Of a DNA stretch of 64,000 nucleotides, positions 10,012 through 20,990 are shown piece by piece (position 1 is the stretch's first letter; every line of letters starts with the position of its first letter). The position numbers and the translations under genes were made by a program. The notes below the pieces were generated by a model. The model saw only the letters and a list, made by a program, of their open reading frames with translations. It was not told where the DNA came from and searched no databases. Source of the DNA: Eonycteris spelaea (lineage: Eukaryota > Chordata > Mammalia > Chiroptera > Pteropodidae); assembly GCA_003508835.1 (NCBI GenBank), contig PUFA01000034.1, positions 4,986,501 through 5,050,500 on the forward strand, given 5' to 3'.

Positions 10012-11050
10012 AAGGGGAGATGAGGAATAGTAAACATTTTATGATGCTCTTAGATTTCAGTTCCCTTACAAGTACCTGTTTCAGCTCAGCAACAAACAGC
10101 TTTTAGAACATGAGCTTGAGTAGAAATTCAATTTCAAGTACCTATTTTTTCCAGCCTACATTAGTCCGCCGTTCAATTCCCAGCTCTCTCAGACCTGTGT
10201 TTGGATCGTCCAGATGCCTGTGTCCATTGTAGTCTCTCTTGTGAGACCCAGAAGGCATCTGATGTTTGCCTTCGCGGGGAGCACGTTAAATGACCTTCTG
10301 GCACTTGGCCAAGATTCTATCAACTTCCTGGATGTGGGTGCTACCTCAGAGGAAGAATTGCTCTGTCTTTCATCCCCAACAGAGTCCTTCCTGCCTAGGC
10401 TTCCTGAAGGGTTGCGAGCTGGTTCAAGATTTTAGCCAACTTCCCAGACACGGCCTTCACTCACGGAAAGCTCTGAAACCCAAGGGAAGCTTGATAAACA
10501 TAGCCTTATGGAAAACGAGGCCCAAGTTGGGCCTCTCCCACTTACCTATGCTACCATCTGTTTCCTCCCACACCCAAGCAGCACTAACAAAATCTCTGCC
10601 TGTTCTGCCACTCTGCAAACTCGAGGTTTGCAGTCACCCTGAGTCTCTTATGTTCGGCATCACCATAAAAGGTCAAGGGAGAGTCTTTTAGTTACTTCCC
10701 CACGCCCCTGTCACCACCAAGTGGGAGAGGACAGGCATGTCATTTTCACTGTCCTTTGCACGTTTTTCTATTCCTCTTATAGCAGTTCTTCTAGTGGTGA
10801 GAAAGAAATCATTGTGGTTGATTTCACATTGCCGGATAGGTCTTTGTTAAATGTAGTAGTTTTCGCTCTTAGTTTCAAGCTGTCGCCATAGCAATCACAT
10901 GCATGTAGCCTGTCTACCAGAATTAGGTGGGTGCAGAGGGTGAGTGGTGTAGAAAAGGGACCAATCTATAATAGACCAAGAAAGGGAATCCTTCTCTGAT
11001 ATTGCACATGATTGTGTTAACAATAGTGATTTCTTGGTACTCAGTGGCTT
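10012..11050. other. GC-richer unassigned block
   Basis: Between about 10200 and 10740 the base composition is less AT-rich than the flanks and two overlapping frames stay open (10214-10435 and 10290-10691, plus strand). Neither shows a domain, a splice-flanked exon structure or codon bias that I can support. An old LTR or retrocopy is possible. Confidence 0.3.
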
Positions 11051-11053
11051 ACA

Positions 11054-11073
11054 TTTTTTTTTTTTTTTTTTTT
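11054..11073. repeat. Poly(T), 20 bp
   Basis: Uninterrupted T run just before a reverse-oriented LINE-1 3'UTR. It may be the complement of a retroposon poly(A) tail. Confidence 0.85.
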
Positions 11074-11084
11074 GCCTGGGAGAG

Positions 11085-11330
11085 ATGTAGCTTATTATAA
11101 CTTTTGTTCTAGTATTTTCTGTTTTTTAAAATTATTTTATCATGATGAGAACAATTAACATGAGATCCACATTCTTAACAAACTTTTAAGTGTCTAATAC
11201 AGCACTTTTAACTATAGGGGCAATGGTGTATAGCAGATCTCTAGAACTTATTCATCTTTCATAATTTCATCATGCCCATTGATTGCTAACTCACTTCCTC
11301 TCCCCCCAGTTCCCATTCATTGAGCACCCA
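11085..11330 (-). mobile_element. LINE-1 3'UTR fragment (L1M type)
   Basis: ATTAACATGAGATCCACATTC, TTAACTATAGGGGCAATGG, AGATCTCTAGAACTTATTC and GCCCATTGATTGCTAACTC are the reverse complement of a mammalian-wide LINE-1 3'UTR, in the correct order. Confidence 0.8.
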
Positions 11331-11527
11331 CAGCTTATAATGTATAAGATTTTGATCCTTTGACAGGATAACTCAAAAAGTTCATACTCAGGTGGGGATT
11401 AATCCACATGTAACCTAAGCTCAACTGCTAAAAATAGAGACAAACATTTAGCCTCCCTTCCTACCACATCTAACTATCTATATCTGTCCTATCTATTACT
11501 TGTGTGTGAATATATAAAATGCATTCT

Positions 11528-11590
11528 TTCTATCTATCTATCTATCATCTATCTATCACCTATCTAATCTATCATCTATCATCTATGTTC
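11528..11590. repeat. (TCTA)n microsatellite
   Basis: TCTA/ATC tetranucleotide array with several interruptions. Confidence 0.9.
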
Positions 11591-11599
11591 TGCTGCTTT

Positions 11600-11952
11600 G
11601 TTTCTTCTGGTTGAGGCCAATAAAATTTGCCCTGTCATGGAAGCCTAGAAATTTCAGATTATTTTTTCCTCTCACTTCCATCCCAAGAGTGTCACTGTGG
11701 TCTTGTGTCTTTATTCACTTCTATATGTATCAAAAGCTCATCCTCTCTTATACTCACCTCAAAGACACATTCAGTTCAAACCTCAGTCATCTCTCACTAA
11801 GACCATTGGCAAAAGCCTTTCCATTTTTTTTCTCTGTTGACTACCCTTATAGCATCTTTTTCACAATATCACTGGAGCAATCTTTCAAAAACAAAAATGT
11901 CTTATACTACCTTCCTGCTTAAACATTTTTAAAGAATTGCAAATGTATAGAG
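11600..11952 (+). mobile_element. L2 LINE 3' region, segment upstream of a MER5A insertion
   Basis: The stretch CTGGAGCAATCTTTCAAAAA, then CTACCTTCCTGCTTAAA, aligns with the L2 'CCAGAGTGATCTTTTAAAAC ... CACTCCTCTGCTCAAAA' block. The pyrimidine-rich sequence before it also fits. The L2 resumes after the inserted hAT element at 12115. Confidence 0.6.
11945..11952 (+). repeat. Left 8-bp target-site duplication (GTATAGAG) of the MER5A-like element
   Basis: Identical to 12107-12114 on the other side of the element. Confidence 0.9.
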
Positions 11953-12106
11953 CAATTGTTCTCAAAATGTGGTCTTAGACCAGTTGCATCAGTATCTTTG
12001 GAAATTTAATTTCTTGGGCCTCACCCCAGACTTACTCTGGATCTCAATATGGGGACTCAACATTCTGTATCCCAACAAATTCTCCAGATGATTCTGAGGC
12101 ATTCTG
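11953..12106 (+). mobile_element. MER5A-like non-autonomous hAT element inserted in L2
   Basis: It starts CAATTGTTCTCAAAATGTGG and continues through 'GACCAGTTGCATCAGTATC', TCTTGGGCCTCACCCCAGAC, TTACTCTGGATCTCAATATG and CTCCAGATGATTCTGAGG, all matching MER5A blocks in order. The right terminal repeat is shortened to CATTCTG. It is flanked by perfect 8-bp direct repeats, the length generated by hAT transposases. It codes for nothing and would have been moved in trans by a Charlie-type transposase. Confidence 0.9.
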
Positions 12107-12114
12107 GTATAGAG
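12107..12114 (+). repeat. Right 8-bp target-site duplication (GTATAGAG)
   Basis: Exact copy of 11945-11952. The host L2 continues directly after it. Confidence 0.9.
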
Positions 12115-12295
12115 GCTAAAATATCCTAAACATCTTCACCCAAATTGTTTCTTCTATTTTTTTCCTCCCCATTCCTTCAGTGATACTTCTCTGTGCATTT
12201 GCACCTGTTTTTTCCTTGTTCTAGATGGTGTTTTCTCTGAGTCATCTGCTACTATCTTTTCAGATCCAATATAATTAGGATCTTCTAATTGTGCT
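12115..12295 (+). mobile_element. L2 LINE 3' region, segment downstream of the MER5A insertion
   Basis: TCTCTGTGCATTTGCACCTG and 'TCTAGATGGTGTTTTCTCTG' match the L2 'CCTTTGCACATGCTGTTCCCTCTGCCTGGAATG' block. TCTTTTCAGATCCAATATAA matches the following L2 segment. Confidence 0.65.
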
Positions 12296-12720
12296 GGCCT
12301 GGGGGAGGGTGATGCAGTTATGTGAAACCTCTCCTCTTACCCTTCTAATGTGGTCCTTCTCATTCTCTGTGGTCCAGAGGAAGACTTTGGCTTCATCCCC
12401 AGGTTTTGGGATTTTCGTAATGGTGTCTTGTTGATGGAGAGTTGCGAGTTGGTATTTTTGGGAGGGGAACTGAAGTTGGAAATGACCTCTGTCACTGTCT
12501 TGATGATGCCACCTTAATGTAGGTTCAGTCTATTTGAGCCTCTTTCCCAGGATGAAACCAGTGATGTAAACACATAAACCTGGTAAGTAGCAGCTGTAGC
12601 AACATTTGTGGACCCGGGTCGTTGCAATGATGCTCATGGGAGAAGTCATGCCCAGTGCCTGCACCAAGGTGACGCTCAGGGTGGTGGCAGTGACAAACTC
12701 ACAAGATGATTCTGTGGCAT
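12296..12720 (-). pseudogene. Possible unidentified retropseudogene (weak)
   Basis: Read on the minus strand from about 12715, one frame stays open except for one TAG near 12525. Its first 60 residues include a hydrophobic stretch (residues ending GLCVYITGFILGKRLK) and a second part containing FPSQKYQLATLHQQDT. Composition is less AT-rich than the surroundings. I recognise no protein family, no poly(A) tail and no flanking duplication, so chance openness is a serious alternative. Confidence 0.2.
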
Positions 12721-12959
12721 GATTATAAGGCTGTGCTGGCTTTGTTGGCCTGCTCTTCCTTTGTTCTTCTCATTTTCTCAGTCTGCTTCTCTAGTTCACC
12801 AACAGATTCTGAGTTTTCATACCTTCTCTTACAGCTTCAGTTGACCAGTTATTTCCTGTTACTTGCAAATAAGAACCATTTCTCCACTCAAACTTTTAGA
12901 ATATGTACTTATATTTCATCTCATTCTTTTTATAATTTTTTTACTTACTTTTTAAACTT

Positions 12960-13480
12960 TCACATCTTAGGATGATTTGGAGTTTGTTTGGAAGAAATAA
13001 GGCAGGGAATCCAGTTTCCTTATTTTTATTTTTATTTATTTTTTACATTAAATAGGTGGACGTTATCCCAGCTCCCCTTATTAAACATTCCATTTTCCCC
13101 CAGTGATTTTAAGTCCAAACTTAAACAGATATAAAAAGCCCCAGATGTACTTCGATACTCAATTCTGTTTCACTGATTGCTCTCTGCATTCTTGTAAAAA
13201 TATCTAAATTTTCTTTCTCTGTCTCACACACATTTTAGAATTCTTCAGGTTATTCTTATCAGCTTGTTTTTTCTCAAGTCATGTTGCTAAATCCCTTATG
13301 AAGTCATGTAGCTATTTGTATAAATAGTCTTTTCTTTATAGATTTAAATAATAAAGATTTGAAGAATTGACATCTTTATAAATGTTGTCTTGGTATTTAA
13401 GAGCAAGATAATTATATTCAGATTCCTTTAAGAGCCAGGTAAATCTTTTCATATTCTGTAAATAACATCCTTCTTCATTA
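12960..13480 (-). mobile_element. LINE-1 ORF2 fragment (old L1M)
   Basis: On the plus strand the complement of ORF2 can be followed: 'GGCAGGGAATCCAGTTTCC', 'CCCCTTATTAAACATTCCAT' (the CACCATTTATTGAAGAGnCCATCC block), 'GATACTCAATTCTGTTTCA' and GAAGAATTGACATCTTTATA. Heavily mutated; no frame survives. Confidence 0.65.
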
Positions 13481-14540
13481 CTCTCTCTACCCTCTCTCTT
13501 TCTGATTATAACACTGGACTCATGGGTTTTTAAAATAATTATGTGTGTTGTAATTCATCACTGTCATTCTCTTTGACACTCATATATTCCCCCATTTGGC
13601 CGATGGGAGCTCCTGCAAACCAGTTCCTGTGTCCTTTTGACATGGTTCCATTAATCTTTGAACACTGACCCCATTAATCCTTCAGGCGGCATTCCTACTG
13701 TGGGTGGGAAGTTGAATTATGTATGATCAAATTATAGAATGGGAGAAAATGAAATTGGCTCCTCACATCACCTTACCTTATATAATACTGTATCTAACAC
13801 TCCATGCATGCTTCTCAAGATTGTTTTATTCTATTTTGTCCTAATAGCTTCAGCATATTGCAGGCTTGAGATTACTTCAGCTTTTTTTTTTTTTTTAACT
13901 AAGATTCACTATATCTAAACATTCAACAGTTATACTAACTGTTCATTTTAAAGACCTTTGTGACTTATAGAGCCTCATTTGTCTGGGATTTCTCCTGATT
14001 CATGGGCGAAGGAAACTTGTGCCAACTTCAGATTCTCTGAGAGTTTTCAGCTGGGCTACTCTAGAAGCTGTAGCTTATATTTGTACATCATGTAGAGATC
14101 TATTTTACAAAACTGATGCTTGTTTACTTAGGATTTGATGTTAACTGTTGCCCTACTACCTTCCCAAAACCCTGAATTGAATATTGTTTTTAATTCATTA
14201 TAAAAATTAGTTAAAATTTAAAAAAATCAGGATTTGAAAGTACACTCATATAGACTTTTAATGAAAAGTAACCATTCCCTGTCTGTTTTCTTTCTCACCC
14301 CCAGTTCTGTCTCTAGAGGAAATCGAGTCTGTTTCTAATCATTGAGAAAGTTATTCCCATCTCTCTAAACACGTGTTTAACACTGCCTCTTTATTATCAA
14401 TTTTAGATATTCTCTCTTGGCTTATTGCTTTGACAGAAAAGGATCAAGTGAATGTAAACCCTTTTCTCCTTTTCCCTGCTTTTCCCAGTATAGAGATATA
14501 ACTATTCTCAGGTTCTCTAGTGGATAAATGTGAAACTTTA
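13481..14540. other. Mostly unassigned; possible old L1M debris
   Basis: 13560-13700 (GGGAGCTCCTGCAAACCAGT, CCTTTTGACATGGTTCC) resembles an abundant mammalian repeat block, and 14270-14340 resembles a CT-rich ancient repeat. I cannot name either family. A 15-T run lies near 13882. Confidence 0.35.
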
Positions 14541-14544
14541 AGCA

Positions 14545-14800
14545 ATATGGTTGAAGTAGCTTGCTGAGATTGCTGTAACAAAGTACTGAAGCTTGGGTGA
14601 TTTAAGCAAAAGAAATTCATTGTCTCAGAGTTCTTGAGTCTAGAAGTCTAAAATCAAGGTAACAGCAAGGTTAGTTCCTTTTGAGGGCTGTGAGGGAAGG
14701 ACCTGGTCCAGCCATGTCTCCTTAACTTGTGGATGGTCCTCTTCTTCCTCGTCCTTTCACATAATACTATGGGACTTCTTTTATTATGAGAGGAAGAGAA
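14545..14800 (-). mobile_element. MaLR LTR fragment (MST/MLT1 type), left arm of an inverted pair
   Basis: GCTGTAACAAAGTACTGAAG, GGTGATTTAAGCAAAAGAAA and 'CTAGAAGTCTAAAATCAAGG' are the complement of the 3' half of a MaLR LTR. The 5' half, with its CACCTCCTAATACCATCACA complement, is missing. Confidence 0.7.
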
Positions 14801-14879
14801 AGTAGAGGTCTCTTTCACCATTTACATGCAGAGAAGAGGCTTGTAACGTACAGTAAAGAGATGACGGTCAGTCTACAAG

Positions 14880-15022
14880 CTAAAAAGAGTGTTCTCACCA
14901 GAAACCAAATTTACTGGTAACATGATCTTGGACTTCCAGCCTTCAGAAGCATAATGAAATACATTTCTGTCGTTTAAGCACTCAGGTCTCTGGTACTTTG
15001 TTACGGCAGTCCCAGATGACAG
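14880..15022 (+). mobile_element. MaLR LTR 3' half, right arm of an inverted pair
   Basis: GTTCTCACCAGAAACCAAAT, TGATCTTGGACTTCCAGCC and GTACTTTGTTACGGCAGTCC give the MaLR LTR 3' half in forward orientation. It is complementary to 14545-14700 along about 130 bp, at roughly 65-70 % by eye. Confidence 0.7.
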
Positions 15023-15199
15023 ATATACTCCCTTTCCCTAGATTTCTGCCCACGGGAGGCCTCCAACCACCAGCTCCATGCTGTACATGTCTTTCTGCCT
15101 AGGACACAGCCAGCAGGCTGAGATTTCCTCTTTGCACTCCTGCATTACACCTGTCATTTCCCAGGCTCGATCTCCCTTCTTTTTAGTCTCCTCTATAAT

Positions 15200-15590
15200 T
15201 TTGCTGACATACATCCTCATAGAGCTTTCTGAAAAAGGGTGTTTTCAGAATACATGTTCTAAGTCTTTGAATGCTGAATATAGCTCTGTTTTTTTCACAC
15301 TTTATTCATAGTTTGAATCAATAAAGAATTCAAGATTGAAAATATTTTCCCTCAGAAAATTTCCTGAAATATTGATAAAACATCTATTTCCCATTACTCT
15401 ATGGAAAATCTTTTTTTACATTTTGTTTTTCATGTATTTGCCTGTTGCTTTATAATCTGGAAACATTTAGACTTTAATTTTAGTGTTCCTATTTTACAGT
15501 AATGGACATAGGTTTCTGTATTTTTTATTTCTTTGTCTAGACATTTAATATGTTCTATTAACCTAAAAACATATTATTTGTAGAGGTCAG
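15200..15590 (-). mobile_element. HAL1 / old LINE-1 fragment
   Basis: GAATTCAAGATTGAAAATAT and TTTTCCCTCAGAAAATTTCC followed by decayed ATTGCTTCATTGTCTTCT-like sequence match the complement of a HAL1/L1M region. Confidence 0.45.
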
Positions 15591-16599
15591 ATTTAGGACA
15601 ACTTGAGTATTTACAGCAAAAATGATAATAATAGATAATAATGTATTGACTAAAAATTAATAAAAATCTGTCAGTCCTTAATGATACCCAGAGAGAGAAA
15701 GAGATAGGATAGACAATAAATATAAATCATATGATAGAATTTGATACATAATACAATACAATGTTCTCAATACATGATGATTCAGAATTGATTGTCAATG
15801 GATGAAAGTAATTGGATGGAATTGGATGTGAAACAGGACATTACAGGCTCAAAGAAATACCCCACGGGTTATTTCTTAATTACATCAGGGAAGATATGCT
15901 TTCTCAATAGATATATCCAGTGTTCACCATCTTACTCAAATAACCAAATTTTGCTTCATCAGATTTGGAATAATATTCTGAATGTTCAAGTCCTTCTTAT
16001 TGTTTTTGATTTTTCCTTCATTTTTTTTAAGTTTTTTTGTAAATGTAGTCATTCTCAAATATCTCTGAGAATATTAATTAGCATTATTTTAAGTTTCTCT
16101 TCTGTTCATGAATAATTTCTTTTCTGCATGGATATGCTTTACCCATGATAATGTTGGTCTTTTCCTTGCTCTCTAACAGGTTTTACTTAAATTACTAATA
16201 TCTCTTGGAAGCCAACAATGGGGCAATAGCTGGCCAAGATCGTTGTACACTAAATGAGGCTTCTTAAGCATGTGAGCTTACGTTTAGTGTGAATCCTGGA
16301 AGGTGAGGTCAGCTACTACACAGACTTCGAGTTCTCTGGTATCTCCGGGTCCAAGTTTTCTCCCAGGTTCTGCAAGGTAATTGCTTCCCGACTTGGTTGC
16401 AGCATTCCTGCACTTTTTGAAAGGTGCAGTTTCACCAAAACTGTTTAAGAAAACACTCCTCCAAAGTGTCAACCGTCCAGAAAGTTTCAAGTCTTTTTGT
16501 CCTCAGATGACCTCTCTCTAGTGCTTTTTCATTGTTGTGGCTTTATAGATTTTTTTCCCCTCCTCTACCGTGATTTTTTTCACTAAGCTCTTGCTCCTA
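15591..16599. other. No recognisable feature
   Basis: AT-rich to 16130, then more mixed composition. No repeat family or exon identified. Confidence 0.4.
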
Positions 16600-16990
16600 T
16601 AACCACCAACCACCACAGATTTATTTCCCACTTACATTGTAGGAGAGCTTTGGGTCAGCCACTGTTCTGCTTGACGATGCCGGCTTGGCTGGCTTCCCCG
16701 TGTCTTCTCATCGTGGCACCCAGGGTGAAGGAGCAGCTCCATCTAGGTCATGCTGTTCTTATAGCAGAGAACATGAGCACAAGAGAGGCACTGTCATACC
16801 ATGTAAACCCCCTGAAAGTCTCGATTTGGAACGTGACATTAAAACTTCCATCCATGTTCCATTGGCCAAAGAAAATCACATGGCCAAACCCAAAGCCAAA
16901 AGGACAGTTAAATAAGGGGAGGCCAGGCCACAGTTCAGCAGGAATGAATAATTGTGAACAATGTAATACAGCCTTTTACCACCATTTTAG
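16600..16990 (+). repeat. Ancient interspersed repeat, family unnamed
   Basis: CCATGTTCCATTGGCCAAAG followed by AAATCACATGGCCAAACCCA, preceded by 'CCCAGGGTGAAGGAGCAGC', belongs to a widely dispersed mammalian repeat (the 'ATTGGCCAAAGCAAGTCACATGGCC' family) whose name I cannot state with confidence. The 137-codon open frame at 16650-17063 is a by-product of this repeat. Confidence 0.55.
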
Positions 16991-17049
16991 TGACTCTGGG
17001 GAGGGAAGGAGAGAAAAAGGGTACTCAATGCATGATTCATATGAAATTG

Positions 17050-17205
17050 GTTACGTTCCTTAATTTCTCAATTTCTTCATATGTAAAATGAAGATGAAAA
17101 TAGCATTTTCATCAAAGGATTCTTGTGAAGATTGAATAATGTAGATAAGGGACATAGTTCAGTGCCAAGTGCAGAGTAAGCTATTAAGTGTTAGTTCTCA
17201 TGACT
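17050..17205 (+). mobile_element. MIR SINE, 3' two thirds
   Basis: CTCAATTTCTTCATATGTAA AATGAAGATG, then GTGAAGATTGAATAATGTAG, CAGTGCCAAGTGCAGAGTAA and GCTATTAAGTGTTAGTT match MIR from the 'CTCAGTTTCCTCATCTGTAAAATG' block to its end. Confidence 0.8.
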
Positions 17206-18598
17206 TTTAACTCTACCATAACTGCCACATACAAGAATGTCTTTTGGGGAGCCTTGAAACACTTTTTCGTAACACATATTCCTCCAAAAGAACAGGAATA
17301 AACTTCAATAGTGGAAAACCATACCACTTGAAATAAATATAAAGCATGTATGCATGTCCACACTTATAAAACCACTCTACTTTTCATCACCACTGAAATT
17401 ACAGAGGGAAATAACAACAACAACAAAAAATCTGGGAAATACGGAGATTTATATATATTTTCGGAACATACAGTTATCGGTTAAAATGACTCAAATTCAG
17501 AACCCTGGTGCTTATAATAATTCTGCTTTTTTTGTTTATGTTGTATGAAACTTAAATATTAAACAAAGTTGACAGTTTGGCAGGGAAGCAAAGCTCCATT
17601 CTGCATCTGGTTTCTCTGTAAAAAAAGTATGTAAAGGAAAAGGAATGTGATTTTTCTTTTTTGCTCGATTATTTTTGGAAAGATAATATTAAATGTTGAG
17701 AGTTTAAAATGATTTTTCCCAGCTTAAGGATATATTTGTTCCTTTTCATTTTTTGTTTGCTTTTCTTAAGTGAAATGCATTTATTGTATTTTAATGAGTT
17801 TACCATTTTTGGCATGTGTTTTGTGTTACGTACTCAGATTATTTGACTTTGTGATAAGTGTCTGGGAAAGGTATGTTCTTACCACTGCCTACTGCAAAGT
17901 TGAAAGAAACCATAAAGTTCACAAACCAAAATTTTACACCTTCTCAAATTCCTGCTCCAAAAGGAAACATATATTTTAACATTATATATGTATAACATTT
18001 AAATTAGAACATATTTAAAATATAACACAATGTTTAAACATATATAGATACATTTAAATATATATAAATATAAAAATTTTAATGTAATAATAGTAAGAAG
18101 TTTACACATGGAGCTACCCCAAATTTGCTTATTTCTGACAAGACATTATTTTTTCCTTGGGAAAGAATGGTAAATTAATTGTAAATATTCTAAGATAATA
18201 ATGTTATTAGTCCTTTAGTTTTGGAAGTCATTGAAGATAGGACTAAAACTGACATTCTGGTATTTAAAACCCAGTAGACTTTTCAGTAGGTTTGGAGTAA
18301 AGGAGGCTGAATAAACATGTTCAGAACTTCCAGCATGGGGAGAGAGAATCTGAAATTTGAAAAAAAAAAGACTCAAGTCCTCATTTAGTAATTTCTAAGG
18401 TCCAGAGATTATTTTATTCACTACATATCTCAGGGAATTAGTAGGGAGATTTAATGAAAGCAGAAACTGCTGACAGTATGCAAGTCATCAGATCAAATCT
18501 CAAATTCTGTAAACTTTGAGCTAGCCCAGGAAATGATCAAGGGATGGACATTTAGTAGAAAGGAGCACCAGAATATTCTGTTTGTAAACACAAGGTAG
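17206..18598. other. No recognisable feature; AT-rich core
   Basis: 17980-18080 is a low-complexity A/T stretch with TATATA-type words. The rest has no assignable repeat. Confidence 0.45.
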
Positions 18599-18646
18599 TG
18601 GGAAGGGGGTGGCAGATGGGGGTGGGTGGAGGGTGAGATGGGGGCT
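18599..18646 (+). repeat. G-rich tract with quadruplex-forming pattern
   Basis: Five runs of three to five G with loops of one to nine nt on the plus strand (GGGGG, GGGGG, GGG, GGG, GGGGG). It stands out in AT-rich DNA. Quadruplex formation is inferred from the pattern only. Confidence 0.6.
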
Positions 18647-19669
18647 GTCAAGGATTATGTTTGGGCAACTGTGTTCTGGTCTTTGCACTGCACTGTCATG
18701 TTAAGTGATTTTTCATACTTCTTACCTCAGCTCTTCTGTCAAATATAACCATTACTGATGTTTTAAATGATCGTAAGGGTATTTTCAAATGTCCTACATG
18801 CTATGTAGCTTAATTTTTCTCATTGCAGATATGAGTTTTATTTTACAAGAAAATCACAAAGTCATGTGGACTCATAGTTTTACTTAATTCATCAGAATTC
18901 CTAGTATACATCATTCTATACTGCCATTAATATCTCTAGTATGTATTTTTGACATAAAATGTGCACATTGCTATAAACTTAGTCTGTCACAGGTATTTAA
19001 GTCAAGCTAGATTACGACAGTGCTATCATCAGATCTCATATACACATACACTACTCCCCTCAAATGAAAAGATATGTATTTGAAGTAACCACAATCAAGG
19101 AGATACCACCCTCCCTTTCGACTTTTACATTTTCTCTCAGTTTGTAGGGATAAGGAAACACATTTGAGCTGGTTGTCGACATCTGGTAATTTGTAGGGTC
19201 TTGAAACATTCACATTAACCTTGCAGAAGAATAATTGAATGCAGACAGTGTTCTCTCACCACACAACTATGCATCCCACAGTAAAGTTTGCTTTGCAGGA
19301 GAAGATTCTGGCAGCTTCTGTCCAGGGTGAAGCATTTCAGCTGCGTCTCAGTGCTTCGGTAATGCTGACCTCACAGGCAGGATGGCTGCCTTGGAGCTAA
19401 GGATGTGGACAATCAAAGCAGGCAGAGCTACTGTACTTAAAGAATGTGGAACATAATGTGCTTCTTGGAATGTAAAAAAAAAAAAAGAGAGAGAGAGAGA
19501 TTGAGAAAAGCGTCTGGGTTTATATTATATCCTGCTGGGTCTACTTGAGAAATAGCCCCTAGTCTATTGCATGGAGCACAAAGACAGGGAAAGAGCAGTG
19601 TGCCTCTGTTTACAAAATGTCTCCACATCCAAACACCCAAACCTCAGGCTGAAGCTGTTTCAGGTAACA
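18647..19669. other. No recognisable feature except a short A/GA tract
   Basis: A run of 13 A followed by (GA)7 occupies 19474-19500. Nothing else is assigned. Confidence 0.45.
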
Positions 19670-19860
19670 AGAATTTGCTGATGGCTCGCTATGTCCTAGC
19701 ACAGTGGTAGGCTCAGGGGGCATGGTAACACACAAATAAAACCTGACTATATAAAATATAAGACAAATAGAAATAGGGAAGGAATGCGTTTGGAGAGCCT
19801 ACATCTAGTAAAACAGAAAAGTGCACATGTACAGAAGACCAGCTATTTTTTAAGAGTTTA
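19670..19860 (-). mobile_element. L2 LINE 3' end
   Basis: GCTATGTCCTAGCACAGTGG TAGGCTCAGG, then a decayed GATACAAAGATGAATAAGAC equivalent, is the complement of the L2 3' end. Confidence 0.5.
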
Positions 19861-20230
19861 ATCTAGAGCAATTATTGCACACATAGCTAAGGAAACATGA
19901 ACAAAGACACTCATTTAGCATCATCGGTATGTGTGACCAGTTGGGGACAATTTAAACATCTCCACTTAGAAAATGAACAAGTAAGACATGGCATTTCTAG
20001 GTTTATAAATAGAAATGTGGACAGATCTCAAAAACAGAATTTTGAGTTAAAAAGAAGATGCATAAAACAATATTTTTGTAAGGAGACATACAAATTGTAC
20101 TGAATATTATATAAAGATATATTTTTATAAAAGTATAAAATTAATTGGCAAAATGACTACGTAATTTCATTGTCTCTGGGTGTGGGAATACGTTGAATGA
20201 AATAAAATTTAAAAGCCTAGATTATTTTGT
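19861..20230 (+). mobile_element. Old LINE-1 3' part (L1M)
   Basis: GGGACAATTTAAACATCTCC, GGACAGATCTCAAAAACAGA, TTGAGTTAAAAAGAAGATGC and AATATTTTTGTAAGGAGACA match the end of ORF2 and the start of the 3'UTR of an old LINE-1. No frame is intact. Confidence 0.6.
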
Positions 20231-20649
20231 AATGTTACATTTACTTAAGAAAAAGTTGAACTTTAATGCTTGACGATCCTGTGTTGAAGTTCTGTGGTTG
20301 TATTTACAGCAGGCTTTGCACTCATCTGTATTTCATAAGCTTTCGTCGTCCATGTCCTCATAGCTTTACAGTTTAGGTTGGGGAGCACATCTAATATACA
20401 TAAAGCAATTGGAGAATAATCAAGTGGTTATCTCTGCTATAGGGTGTCCTAAGCAAAAGCATTCCAGAGAAGAAAGACAGGGACCTCTGAGAGTTCGTTC
20501 CCAAGACACTTTCAGGGGTGAACAAATTCAAAAAAATTTTCCATAATAACACTAAGATGCCATTTTCCATTTTCACCCTTATACCCTTATAAGTATACAG
20601 TGGAGACTTTTCAGAAGACATAGGATGTGGGATGTTACAAAAAATTGAA
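20231..20649. other. No recognisable feature
   Basis: No repeat family or coding evidence identified. Confidence 0.4.
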
Positions 20650-20990
20650 TGCAGAATCAGATAAGAGAATGCAGCTGTCTTTCCTTAAGCCAGACATTAA
20701 AGAGATTTGTGAAAATGTAAAACAATGCCATTTTCAGTAACATTTTTTTTTTTGGATTTGGGAAACAGTTCTATTTTTTTTAAATAAAAATATGTTTATA
20801 TTCACATGTAATGGATTTATTATGGTTGTTATGTTAAATACATATGTATTTTAAAATTGTCTATTTTAATTTGTTATACAATGAATATAAATAACTCTAA
20901 CCCATGTCAACAAAAACTCTTTCAGATTCTCAATAATTTCTAAGAGTGTAAAGTGGTCCTGAGACCACAGGGTTTAAGACCTGCTTAGGT
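20650..20990 (+). mobile_element. hAT-Charlie DNA transposon remnant
   Basis: AATGCCATTTTCAGTAACAT, 'GGATTTGGGAAACAGTTCTA', ATATGTTTATATTCACATGT AATGG, AAAAACTCTTTCAGATTCTC and AGAGTGTAAAGTGGTCCTGA follow the non-coding 3' part of a Charlie-type element in order. The terminal repeat is degraded (GGTTTAAGACCTG). The exact subfamily is uncertain. Confidence 0.6.

Noticed and set aside
10700..10740. CTCF site near CACCACCAAGTGGGAG
   Set aside because: The core deviates at key positions of the motif, and no supporting context exists.
16650..17063. 137-codon plus-strand frame
   Set aside because: It coincides with an ancient dispersed repeat; competing frames overlap it.
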